A DNA stretch of 38,341 nucleotides, taken from NCBI GenBank assembly GCA_027943245.1, contig JANDJZ010000523.1, forward strand, positions 1 through 38,341, written 5' to 3'. Origin of the DNA: Acanthamoeba sp. SK_2022b. Taxonomy: Eukaryota > Discosea > Longamoebia > Acanthamoebidae. The position numbers and the translations under genes are program-made. The notes under the pieces are model-generated. The model was not told where the DNA came from, searched no databases, and saw only the letters and a program-made list of their open reading frames with translations. This document shows, in pieces, positions 22,664 through 33,355 of this stretch (its first letter is position 1; each line of letters opens with the position of its first letter).

Positions 22664-24375
22664 GATCAGCACCACAACAACACCACAAACAGCACCACAA
22701 CATCACACTACCACCATCGCCACAACACCACGCCACCACAACACCACCACAACACCACGTCACACCAACAACATCACACCACCACCATCACCATCACCAC
22801 AACACCACAACACCACATCACCACCACAACACCACACATCACCACAACACCACCATCACACAACATCACCACATCATCATGATATCACCACAACACCACA
22901 ATGTCACAACACCAACGCCACCACAACACCACACCATCACAACGCCACCACAACACTACAACAACACCACCATAACACCATCACCACACCACCACAACGC
23001 CATCACCACACCAGCACAACATCACCACAACACCACCACACCATCACCACACCATCACACTATCACCATCGCCACAACACCACACCACCATCACCAACAC
23101 CACCACAACACCACATCACACCAACAACCAACAACATCACACCATCACGCAACGTCGCCTCGCCACCGCACAACGCCGCGCCTCCAACATGCCGTCGCAC
23201 GACGCACCATGTAGCGCGCCACCCACCGCCTGCACCGCCACCACCACCACCGCCACCGCCACCGCCTGCCGCCTGCCACCGCCGCCGCCACCGCCACCGC
23301 CACCGCCGCCGCCCTCTTTCCACCACACCGCCACCACCACCACCTGCCAGTTCACCACCGCAGCATCGCACAGCATCACCACCACACCACCACAACATCA
23401 CCACCACACCACACCATCATTACTATCATCACAACATGACCACAACACCACAACACCTTCACACTACACCACCAAAACACCACAACACCACAACGTCACC
23501 TCAACACCACAACGTCACCTCAACATCACAATAACACCACAACACCACCACACTAACACCACAACATCACCACACACAACACCACCAAAACACCACACCA
23601 CCACAACATCACCACACCGCCTCCCACCTTACCACCACCACCTGACCACCACCACCACCATTACCACCAAACCACATCAACACAACACCACCAACACCAC
23701 GCAACACCACAAAAATCACCACACCCAATATCACCTCACCACACATCCCCCTCATCACCTCACTGAAATCACCACACTCCCCAATCACCTCAACATCAGT
23801 ACCACAACACCACCACAACACCACCACATCACCACCTCCACCAACACCACAACATGAGAACCACACCACCACACCACCACAACACCACCCCACCATCACA
23901 ACAACCACCACAACACCACCACAACACCACCACAACACCACCACAACACCACCACAACAACACCACAACACCACCACAACACCACCACATCACCACCTCC
24001 ACCAACACCACAACATGAGAACCACACCACCACACCACCACACCACCACAACACCACCCCACCATCACAACAACCACCACAACACCACACCACAACAACA
24101 CCACAATACACCACCACAATATCACCACAAAAACAACACCACCACACCACCACAGCATCTCACTACTACATCATCACAACACCACAACATCACCACCACC
24201 ATACCATTACCCACATCACCACAGCACCACAACAAATCATCAGGCACCAGACCCATAACAGAACAACAATGGACACAGGTACTGCTGACAACATCACAAC
24301 CCCACAACACCACACCAAAACAACATCAACACAACACCACAACACCACCAAATTACCACAACAGCCCACAACAAC
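22664..24375. repeat. Satellite, C/A strand on +
   Basis: Switches at GATGATCAGCACCAC (22660-22674). Contains a CpG-rich variant patch (about 23145-23340), a CCACCTGACCACC motif near 23630 and a ~161-bp duplication (about 23819-23910 repeated at 23980-24071, marked by AACATGAGAACC). A small non-satellite stretch lies at about 24240-24295. Confidence 0.88.
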
Positions 24376-24710
24376 CCTCTGGGGATGTTGTGTGTTGATG
24401 TTGTGTTGATGTTGTGGTGATTTTGGTGGTGTTCCTGTTGTGGTGTTGTTGTGGTGGTGTTGTGGTCTTGTGTTGAGTTGAGGTGTCATGGTATGTAGTG
24501 GTGCTTGTGGGGTTGGAGTTGTGGTTGTGTTGTGGTGTTGTGGTGTTGTTGTGGTGTTGTAGTGGTGTTGTGGTGATGTGATGCATTGTGATGAAGCAAG
24601 AGTTGTGTTGCTCACTTCTTACCTAACCTTACATCACACCATGTGGTGTTATGGTGGTGTTGTGCTGTTGTTGTGGTGTGGTGTTGTGAGGTGAGGTGGT
24701 GAAAAAGTGT
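24376..24710. repeat. Satellite, G/T strand on +
   Basis: A switch at CCCTCTGGGGATG. About 320 bp of GTG/TTG satellite, interrupted at about 24585-24640 by a short unique segment (TTGCTCACTTCTTACC). Confidence 0.85.
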
Positions 24711-24795
24711 CTGTTAATGTACATATATGGGTTCCCCTTGGGTCATGTACATGCACCACACCACATCGTCTTCCACCCAGCCCAGAGATGTACAT

Positions 24796-25095
24796 ATTTT
24801 AGGTAAAACAGTTCTTCTTGTTACATGTTTTTTACTCAACACCCAAACATCTTCAATTTGCATTAAGGTACTGAAATGAGATGTTGAATGTTTAGAAGAG
24901 ATCAAGTTCTAACAATTTAAACACAAATTCATGTTGACCACTACATTTTGTCAAGTACAAAACATCAAAATTTCAACTCTGTTAGACCTCAGTGTACAGA
25001 ATTTGAAGCTTTTTTTTTGTGAGACCTTGTACATATTTCCATGTGTTTTTATTCCATTCGTATATAAAAAGTGTACATTGCCAAAAGAGTCGTTG
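24796..25095 (+). repeat. Dispersed repeat R, copy 2
   Basis: Diverged partner of 15645-16125, sharing the same ordered blocks. Its 3' end has TATATAAAAAGTGTACA (25066-25082), followed within ~30 bp by a (CCA)n tract. The preceding 24714-24795 repeats ATGTACAT motifs. Confidence 0.83.
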
Positions 25096-25118
25096 TGGTG
25101 GTATTATTGTGATGGTGC

Positions 25119-25585
25119 CACCGCCACCACCACCACCACCACCACCACCACCACCACCACCACCACCACCACCACCACCACACCATCACCACCACACCAC
25201 CACACCACCACACCATCACCACCACACCACCACACCATCACCACCACACCACCACACCACCACCACACCATCACCACCACACCACCATCCCCACCATCAC
25301 CACCACACCACCACCACACCACCTCACCACCTCGTTTCTACCACCATCACAACACCACCACTAATTCACCACTCACCACCACACCACCACCACCACCCTC
25401 ACCACCACTTTCACCACCACCCACCACCACCACCACCACCACTTCACCACCACCTCACTCACTCCTCACCTCAATTCCACCACTCACCACCACCTCATCC
25501 TCACCACCTCACCACCACCACCACCACCACCACCACCACCACCACCACCACCACCACCACCACCACCACCATCACAACACCACCA
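25119..25585. repeat. (CCA)n microsatellite cluster
   Basis: Pure (ACC)n runs at about 25119-25181 and 25514-25570, with interrupted CCA/CAC repeats between them. This is the right edge of the satellite domain; genes begin within 160 bp. Confidence 0.92.
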
Positions 25586-25742
25586 TCACAACAAATTCTC
25601 CACGCCCATCGGCCACCCCCAGGACCCCGTCAAAAAACATTGCCCTCTTCCTTCCCACGCTCCTTGGCCACACCCAGGTCTCCGTCAACCGGTTTTCAAG
25701 TTTCAAGGTTGGTTTAGTGTTTGTAAAAAACAGCCTTCCCTA
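25586..25742. other. Spacer between satellite and subtilase 3' end
   Basis: About 157 bp of mixed sequence with no gene. It must hold the 3' UTR of the subtilase; no clear AATAAA is visible on the minus strand. Confidence 0.5.
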
Positions 25743-27485
25743 TCAGAAAGATTGGCACGACCCAGTATGGAGGAGGAGATTGGGCGTTTTAGCACACTCC
25801 ACAGCCCCAGAAGCACATCCAAGGTCAATCTTGCCGACAGTTGCGTCAGCTGAGAGCTTCTCTCTGATCTGTTGTGGCGAGAGGTCTGGTTGGGCGCTCA
25901 GGAGGATGGCGACTGCTCCAGCAACGTGAGGAGATGCCATTGAGGTGCCAGAGATGGTGTTGTGGCCAGTATTCGGCGCCACACCTGTCCTGTCAATCCA
26001 GGCGGCCTTGATGGTGGATCCTGGCGCGGCAAGGTCGACGCACGACCCGTAGTTGCTGAAGTACGAGCGCTCGTCTTTTTGCCCTTCTTCCGGACCCTCG
26101 CCCCCGAGAGCAGTGGCCGCGACGCTCAGGGCACTGGCGGCGCTTGCAGGGCTGTAGCGACAGGCATCAGAGTTCTCGTTACCAGCGGCCACGACGAAGG
26201 TCACTCCCTCCTTGACCGCAGCTGAGGACAGCATGGAGTCAGGTAAAGATACGCCGAGCCCCAAAGGAAAGGGAGGACGCACCATCAACTGCGCTATTGA
26301 GAACTGTGCTGAGCCCTCCACCAAGGGACATGTTGGCAACGGAAGGTCTCTTGCGCGCATTGGCTTCTTTAGCTGTCCACTGAATTCCAGCGATCACGCC
26401 CGCGTTGGTGCCAGAGCCCGCGCAGGTCAACACCTTGACCTGATAATCGAAAGGAAGGTTTCAGGTAATGCTCTCCCCTCCCCCTCTCTCTCTTGCTCTC
26501 TATGCGTACGGCAATGATAGACGTGTTTTTGCTCACGCCGAACTGCGTTCCGGCAATAGTGCCGGCCACATGAGTGCCATGGCCATTGCAGTCTTCATCA
26601 ATCCCGTCTCCCGACAAGTTTTCGCCCCACTCTGCCCTCCCACCGAACTCGACGTGGGTGACGAGCACTCCCCTAAGTTTGAATGATGGGGTGAGCCACA
26701 CAATCAAGCAAGCATTCAACGCTGAAACTCGCACGTGTCGATAACGTAGGCATCGACCCCCTCTCCGGAGGCGCCAGAGCTGTAGTAGTAGGTGTCATCC
26801 AGGATGATCTCACGCGTGTTCAAGCGGTTCAAGTTCTACAGATTGACAAGAAACAAAGCACGTAAGGACTTGCGACAACCGACGCGCTAAGTCAGCGGGG
26901 CAAGGAAGTACCCAAATGGCGTCCGTTTGTTCTACGCAGTCTGCGTGCTCTCCCACTGTCACCTGCGCGTTCTCCTCAACCAAGGTGACCTCCGGGAGAC
27001 GACGCACTGCGAGCAGGCCACTGAGGAAGAATGATAAGTTGGCAAGGGCATGGTTGGCGGAGGGCCAAAAAGAGAAGGGAAATACTCATCGTTATCGAGC
27101 CTGATGTGAACAGCACTATAGGATGTCCCAATCTGAAAGGAGTTCAGAAGAGTGCACCCTACAATGTCCGCAAGCGACGCCAGAGCATCTTTGGCTGCGC
27201 CGGTGGACAGGTTGTCATTAGTCTCAGCAGACTTTTTAACTCTTGGAAGAGGCACCTACTATCAGCATCAGGGCTCAAGAGGACGAGGTATTCCCCTGGT
27301 ACCTTCAGTCCTTCGCCTGCAGTGCCCAACGGAGCCATTGCTAAGATGACAAGGCACCACCACGTTAGTTTCCCAAGGGCCAAGCGGCGCCGAGACGTGG
27401 ACGGGTCAGCTCACGTACTGCTGGACAAGGCGGTGCACGCGAAGACCAGAACACCAAGAAAAGGAAGCAGACTAGAGATATGCAT
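25743..27485 (-). CDS. Proteinase K-like secreted subtilase (S8 family)
   Basis: Seven exons on the minus strand: 27485-27419, 27340-27086, 27020-26912, 26835-26735, 26672-26510, 26439-26283, 26221-25743, all with GT-AG introns of 61-78 bp. Exon 1 encodes a signal peptide (MHISSLLPFLGVLVFACTAL). Exons 2-3 encode an inhibitor-I9 propeptide. The catalytic triad is Asp ~177 (AYVIDTG), His ~209 (NGHGTHVAGT) and Ser ~378 (SGTSMASPHVAG), with the oxyanion Asn ~299 (VVAAGNENSD). The product is about 443 aa, typical for the family, and is expected to be secreted and self-processed. The exon total is 1331 nt. The frame closes only with one extra base in the A5 run at 27237-27233 (exon 2, between I9 halves). 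This is a likely sequencing or assembly indel, or else a real inactivating frameshift. Confidence 0.93.
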
Positions 27486-27733
27486 GTTGGGTCGGAAGAC
27501 TTCTTGAATCTGGCTAACCTTGGTGTTGGGTTCGTTCTCCTCAGCGTTGTGCTTCACCTATTGGCTCCCTGGCGCCTTCCTTTTTACAGTTCTTCTTCTT
27601 CTTTTGCCTCAACAATGCTAACAATGTGTTTCGGATAATATTTTATAATTAAGCTTCGGAGTTAACGGGACATTTATTTTATTTTTCCATTCCGCAACGA
27701 CCGCCCCGGACCCAGATCTGGGTCGTTTGGCGC
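27486..27733. promoter_or_regulatory. Intergenic region: subtilase promoter and CoA-transferase 3' end
   Basis: 248 bp between two same-strand genes. On the minus strand AAAATAAAATAAATG (about 27686-27672) follows the CoA-transferase stop by about 50 bp and can serve as poly(A) signal. An AT-rich stretch at 27630-27655 precedes the subtilase start. No TATA box is certain. Confidence 0.45.
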
Positions 27734-30439
27734 TCACTCGTCAAGGTGCGCCGACTCGGGAATCTTGGGGGAGTTCTCGTCGACATCAAACCAGAAACCC
27801 CGGTCGAGCTCCTTCTCCAGCCAGGGCCGGTGGAGCGGGTGGGCGATCGAGACGAGAGCCTTCATCCGCTCTTTGATAGGTTTGCCGAACAGATTCACAG
27901 CTCCAAACTCAGTTACCACCTGCGTAGGCGCGCAACGATCAGCGCTTGCGAGTGACTGCCCAGCTCTAGGCGTGCCACTTACCCAATGAACGTGAGCACG
28001 CGTGGTGACAACGCCTGCCCCGCGCTTCAGACGCGGCACGATCTTGCTTTCGCCTCGTGAGGTGGTCGATGGCAGAGCGATGATGGGCTTACCGCCTGCG
28101 CGGTGTGAGCGTACACGTATGCTTGAGCTGAACCTGCTCTCTGTGACCCCCACTCGCACCACCTCGATCGCTACGTCTGGCGGGGGCTGTACCTTGGGAA
28201 AGGGCAGCGCCGCGCATAAAGTCCATTTGCCCGCCCACGCCCGAGTAGATCTTGGAACCGATGGAATCGGCACAGATCTGCCCGGTGAGGTCGACCTCCA
28301 CCGCACTTGGCCACGACGCAGGGGGGCGGGGAGAAGAAGGAGTAGTAGTCCAGATCAGTAAAGTGTGCTTCCCTCTCCTATGGCGGTGGAACAACTGTCC
28401 TCCACGTACGGAGGTGATGGGGGGAGTGGTGGTGGTGGTGGTGGTGGTGGTGGTGGTGGTGGTGGTGGTGGTGGGAGAAGAAGAAGCACCTGTTGATGGC
28501 CGTCATCTTGGGATTCTCCTTGATGAGTATGGGATTGTTGACCCACTCGATGGCGCGGAACTGCACGGCGGGATTCTCGTGCACAAAATCGTAGAGGCGT
28601 TTGGTGCCCAGGCAGAAGCCCACCGTGATGGTGCGCGGAGCGATGACCTTGTTCTCGCCCGTGATCACCTGAGCGCCCCCCAAGGACAAGCAACCGAGCA
28701 CGCCCAGCGCGGGCACCGTCCGGTTACACAACGGCTTTGATCAAAGGGAGGGAGGGAGGGAGGAAGGCGGTGACAACGCCAACGGAATCCACTGTTGGAT
28801 CAGGTGAGGGGATTTGTGGGTGGGGGGGGGGGCGATTGATGGGTACCCCGCGCTCGACCAGGTCGATGACGCCATCGGAGAACATCTCGGTGTGAATGCC
28901 GAGCTTCTTGTGGTGCGTGAGCTCGGACAGCACGGCGTCGGGAATCACGCCGATGCCCATCTGGAGCGTGGCGCCATCTTCCACGAGCTCTGCCACGTTC
29001 CTGTGCCCCTCACCCCCCCCCACAGCACGAGGCGAGACTCGTCAGGCACGGCCACGGCCATGATACGGGGTACCGCGTTATCCGTATCTTAAGAGAGGGG
29101 GGGGGGAACGGTAAGGGTCGCGTACTTGCCGATCTTGGCTATCGTCTCCGTCACTTTGCCTCGCTTGTGTTCGATGAGGGGGGCCGGGCCGTCGACCATG
29201 AAACTGATGGCACTTTGGTGCACGAAGCCATCACCGTGGGTCCGCTGTACGCCGCCACGTACACCACCACCACCACCACCACCCACCGCCATCAGCTGAT
29301 CGTCGTCATTTGGTCGCAGAGGCAGAGGTGTGTGGGCATACGGGCATGTGAGGGTTGACTTGGGCGATGACCGTCTTGGCGCACTGGACCGCCGCCAGGC
29401 TGGCGTCCACGGACGTGCCCAGCGAGCAGAATCCGTGCTGGTCGGGAGGGGACACCTGCGTGCGGGGAGTGTGTGGTGTGTGTGTGTGTGTGTGTGTGCC
29501 CCGATCAGTTGGAGGCGACGCGCAGCTGAAGGGGATGCCCCCCCTCATGGCTGTGGTGTGACACCGTACGGTGATGAGGGCAACGTCGAGCGGGAGGATG
29601 CCTCGGCGGAAGAGCAGAGGGATCTCGCTGAGGAAGACGGGCGTGTAGTCAAGGCGGCCCTCCTGCACGCCCTTGCGCACGTTTTTGCCCACGAAGAAGT
29701 TGTTGTTCTTGAACGAGCCCTCGTACTTCTTGTCCCCGTAGGAGGCCTCGCCCTGCCCCCCCCCCAACCACCCACCACCACCACCACAAACAATAACGTC
29801 TCATTATTCACTTGGTGGCCCAAGAATAAGAACGTCCCACCATCTAAATTACAACCACCACCACCACCACCACCACCACCACCACCACCACCACCACCAC
29901 CACCACCACCACCACCACCACCTGACCACCACCACCACCACCACCAGCACGACTATTCCCGGTGTTTCATTCTTTTCTGGCCAGCCTCCTCACCCCCAGG
30001 GAAGTATTGCTGTACCTCGATGTGCATGTGGCACACTTCGACGTCCTGCAACTCGGGAGCTCGACGCGTCATTGCGTGAATGAGGGCTTGGGGCGCAGCC
30101 GCCACACTGTGCACACACACACACACACACACACACACACCAAGGAGGAAAAGGGCAAGGGCGTGGGTGGGGATGGCTCACGTGTGGCCCATACGAGAGC
30201 CCAGCACGCCAACAAAGTGGGTACCTGTGGATGAACACTCGGTCCCCCGATTTGATAACCTTTACGGCGTCGTCGGCGCTCAGCTTGTGCGGCTGCCCGG
30301 CTGCAGCTGCGTGGTGGTGGTGGTGCAGCATATTTGAGGGGGGGGGGCGAAGCCACGTGGGCGTGCAGCGGTAGCGCAACCTAATGCTCTGCCAGAGTGG
30401 CGCAGATAGTAGTACCCTGGAAGGCGCGCCGAAAGGCAT
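27734..30439 (-). CDS. Acetyl-CoA hydrolase / family-I CoA-transferase (4-hydroxybutyrate or acetate CoA-transferase type)
   Basis: Ten exons: 30439-30225, 30106-30016, 29752-29570, 29455-29342, 29244-29126, 29000-28847, 28668-28490, 28305-28193, 28095-27983, 27919-27734. They total 1467 nt, 488 aa. Family signatures in order: KLSADDAVKVIKSGDRVFIH, FFVGKNVRKGVQEGR, VSPPDQHGFCSLGTSVD, MPRTHGDGFVHQSAI, DGATLQMGIGVIPDAVLSEL, LGIHTEMFSDG (~274-284, its Glu being the likely catalytic one), the CoA-site motif SGVGGQMDFMRG (~373-384) and VVTEFGAVNLFGK near the C-terminus. The enzyme moves CoA between acyl groups through a glutamyl-CoA intermediate. The Arg-rich N-terminus before ~50 suggests mitochondrial import. 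The start (ATG 30439) is the least certain point. Several introns carry long (CCA)n, (CA)n or G-runs. Confidence 0.92.
28418..28473. repeat. (GGT)n microsatellite in CoA-transferase intron 7
   Basis: About 18 GGT units inside the 184-bp intron 28489-28306. On the coding strand it reads (CCA)n, the same motif as the satellite edge at 25119-25585. Confidence 0.9.
29852..29945. repeat. (CCA)n microsatellite in CoA-transferase intron 2
   Basis: About 30 CCA units, with one CCTGACCACC interruption near 29919. They lie inside the 263-bp intron 30015-29753, which is the longest intron of the gene. Confidence 0.9.
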
Positions 30440-30892
30440 CGCGCGGGGTGACGGCGCGCACTGTGGCGGTGGTCGTACGCTGAAGTCTGCGCATTGTGTG
30501 GTTGCTCTCGAGCTGCTAGCTTTTGTGGTTTGCAGGTCGGCGCGTCGAAGCATCCGCTTTATGTGGTGTAACTGGCGTTTCGGGTCGACCGCGGGCACGG
30601 AGTTTCGGATAGGCCGCTCATTGGCGCCTTTGGAGGTGTCACGGAAAAATGGCCCATTTCTGGACGAACGACGCCAACTCGGCCGATACGGCGGGAGAAA
30701 AGGTCGGGGAAAGCAGCGCAAGAAATGACACACTGCGCTTTCCGGAAGCTTCGCGCGGGGGGGGGGGCAGGGAGGTGACAGCGCTGTCTTGTGCCCGGGC
30801 CAGTCACATCTGGACCATCCGCATCGACTCCTTGTTGAAAATACCTGCCCTTGGTATTCGAGGCCCACGCGAGTGCAGCATGATCGCGCCCT
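30440..30892. other. Intergenic region upstream of the CoA-transferase
   Basis: About 450 bp between the CoA-transferase start and the TsaD stop, holding the CoA-transferase promoter and TsaD 3' UTR. Plus-strand frames here (for example 30384-30728) have no recognisable domain. A G9 run lies at 30758-30767. No clear AATAAA. Confidence 0.5.
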
Positions 30893-31866
30893 CTAAGGGT
30901 CGTACAGGGTGGACTTGTGGGGGCGCTTGTAGTGATGGCCTGGGAATATCTCCTGCGCCATCAGCGCGCCAGTTCGATCCAAGGGCCACCGGGCGTGGAA
31001 CCTGTGGGTGCCGCAGAGAGTTGACCTAGCTGGAACGGAGAGCAGAAGAAGGGGGGGGGGGAGAGAGAGAGAGAGAGAGAAACAGCGTACCTTGCCGTGT
31101 GCGGGTCATCAACCAAGCCTCTCTTGAATCGTTCAGCACCAGCCCAAGCAACCATGACGCCGTTGTCTGGGTGGTGTAGTGGAAGAATGGAGTAGTGACG
31201 TCAACACGTGGAAGGCCGTCCGAAACCAACCTTTGGAGCTCGGCGAGCTGGTTATCCGGTCAGTACCGGTACAAAGCGGCGGCGGCGGAAAGATGGCCGC
31301 GACTCGGTGCTCGTGCGCGAGCTGCTCCATTGCCTGCCTTATTTGCGCGTTGCGCGCGGCGCCCCTGCATAGCACCACAAAGAGGTCGTTGCATCCCACA
31401 GTGCAGCGGCCACCACAATGCGCGCGCCAAGGAGCAGGCGTACCCGCAAACGACCAGCCCCTTGAGCGATTCGTTTGAACGATTGGCGCGGCACCAATGG
31501 AGGGCCCGCTCTGTCCGCTCGCGGAGATGCCGAATAGCCGTACACTGGAAGGAGGCCGCGACATCGGCCACACCCTGCGGGCCCAGCTGCACCACGCCGC
31601 CCAGCGCAGCCACTTCACGCACGACCTTGGTCTTGAGGCCCGAGAAAGAGAAGTCGCACGTCTTCTGCTTCGCCAGAGGAACCGGAAACCGAAAGGCCCT
31701 GGGGTTCCCCCGCTGCGCCGCTCGCTCCAGCTGGCGTGGGCCCACAAGAGAGGGAGAGGGAGAGACAGAGAGTGACAGAGAGGCAGAGGCGGAGCGGAGG
31801 AGGATGGAATGCCCCAATTAGCCTGCGTAGGTGGTTGCGATGGGGTGTGGTGGGGAGCGGGAAAGT

Positions 31867-31913
<47 letters not shown>

Positions 31914-33259
31914 CGCACATACCATCTCTCCGTACGATTCATTGTCCTGAATTGGCCTAAGCTCGAGGAGGCGCGCCATCTTATCGTAGGCCTGGTCGCA
32001 TAGGATTTGGGGGGTGGGGGGTGAGTTGCGTTGGGTGGCGTAGTTTCACATGGGGAAGGCGCCGAGGGTTGGCGCGTGGTACCTCGCCTGAAACGGAGAG
32101 AGGCGGGCGGCGGTAGATAGAAACAGATAGAGATCGAGACCGATAGAGATCAGGTCAGCAACATGCCACAAGCTCAAGACGGAGGAGGAGGCGACGCGCC
32201 AACCTAGAGAATCATCGAGTGTGCCCTGCGCAGGTTTGCCTCAGCACCGTAAGCGACACCACTCCAAGACGATGTACATATAGATACCGGGGGGGGGGAG
32301 TCATCATATGATAGATATGGGCGCGGATAGCAGCCTGGCGGTTTTAGGGCGAGGGGGAAAGCGGAGAGACGACACGTACGCCCAGAAGGACATAGTGGTC
32401 GACGTCACTGGCATAGAGGAGCTGCGTGTGGCCTCCCGACACCAAGCACACAAGGAAGGGAAACTCCAACCTTGGCTCCGCCAACCGCGCGACCAGCGCG
32501 TGTGCCTTGTGTTGCGTGAAGAGGTGATAAGTTGAATAAGATAAAGTAAACGGCCAAAATCAACTCAGCGGAACCTGCACATGCATACCTCGAGGTGGTT
32601 GACCGCAATGAAGGGTAGATCATTCTCTATGGCCAAGCTGCGCGCCGTCTCCAGCCCCACCGAGAGGCACAGACCAAGCCCTGCAGCGGCATCAGCACCG
32701 GCATCGGCATACGCTAGCCCGACCATGGTTGCGCCGGTGCCACCATGGACACGGAAGATGGAGAGGGAGGAGGCGCACCAGGGCCTGCCGTGACAGCCAC
32801 GGCAGCCAACTTGTTGCTGGCGCGGTAGCGGCTGGTGTTGGGTGGCGCGTCGGGCTGTCCCGCAGGTGTCTTCTCAGCAAGGGCCCCGGAAGCCGATTGA
32901 GCGAAGACGTGGGCGAGGAGCAGCGGCAGGGCCCGTTCATGCTCCCTGCGCGCGATGTGGGGCACCACCCCCCCGTAGCTTTCTCGGAGATGCAGCGCCA
33001 GGCTCGAGGAGAGGGCTTGGGCCACCACCCGGCCCGACGGCGTGACGAGGGCCACTCCCGTATCGTCGCAACTGGTCTCTATTCCCAGCACCAGCCTCTC
33101 CTCCTCTGCCTCTGTCTCTGTCTCTGCCTCAGGCAGGCGCGTGCTGGCGGCGGCAGCGGATGACCGCCTTGGTAGAAGAAATGGGCGGAGCCGTTGTTGG
33201 CGCGAGAATGCCGTTTGCCATGACCCCGCTCGTCGTGCTGCGGCAGCAACGGGCCGCAT
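30893..33259 (-). CDS. OSGEPL1: Mitochondrial tRNA N6-threonylcarbamoyladenosine transferase (TsaD/Qri7/OSGEPL1)
   Basis: Ten exons: 33259-32779, 32680-32589, 32505-32380, 32225-32204, 32087-32083, 31991-31923, 31730-31444, 31364-31267, 31166-31091, 31001-30893. They total 1365 nt, 454 aa. The Arg/Ala-rich first ~55 residues resemble a mitochondrial presequence. The family core follows: LVLGIETSCDDTGVAL (56-71), the metal-binding NHLEAH (H189, H193, split by an intron), LVSGGHTQL (~213-219), TLDDSLGEAYDKMARLL (235-251), DFSFSGLKT, and LCTDNG with the third metal ligand D394. The C-terminus RWPLDRTG is also typical. It makes t6A37 in mitochondrial tRNAs. Exon 5 is only 5 nt and exon 4 only 22 nt. 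Intron 6 carries (CA)n and (GA)n runs. Confidence 0.93.
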
Positions 33260-33355
33260 AAGGCGTTGGTTGTGTTGTTGCGAGCAGGTGCCGGAGCAAG
33301 AAGAGAGTAGGATTGTATTTATTTTATTTATTTAAATTTTATTTTACTTTTCTTA
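33260..33355. promoter_or_regulatory. TsaD promoter and 3' end of the upstream gene
   Basis: Only about 95 bp separate the two minus-strand genes. The minus strand contains AAATAAATAAAATAAA (about 33335-33318), just after the upstream stop. It is a good poly(A) signal candidate that must share space with the TsaD promoter. Confidence 0.5.

Noticed and set aside
24931..25929. 332-residue plus frame through (CCA)n and into the subtilase antisense
   Set aside because: Poly-Thr/His/Pro from the microsatellite, then the antisense of a well-supported exon.
28724..29023. Alternative intron acceptor at ~28735 giving PLCNRTVPALGV in the CoA-transferase
   Set aside because: In frame, but it inserts about 22 residues absent from the family. 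The acceptor before GTGATCACGGGC gives the expected ERGVITGENKV.
29990..30868. 292-residue minus frame across the CoA-transferase 5' end
   Set aside because: It reads through an intron containing a (CA)n tract. Only the part encoding the N-terminus and KLSADDAVKVI belongs to the gene.
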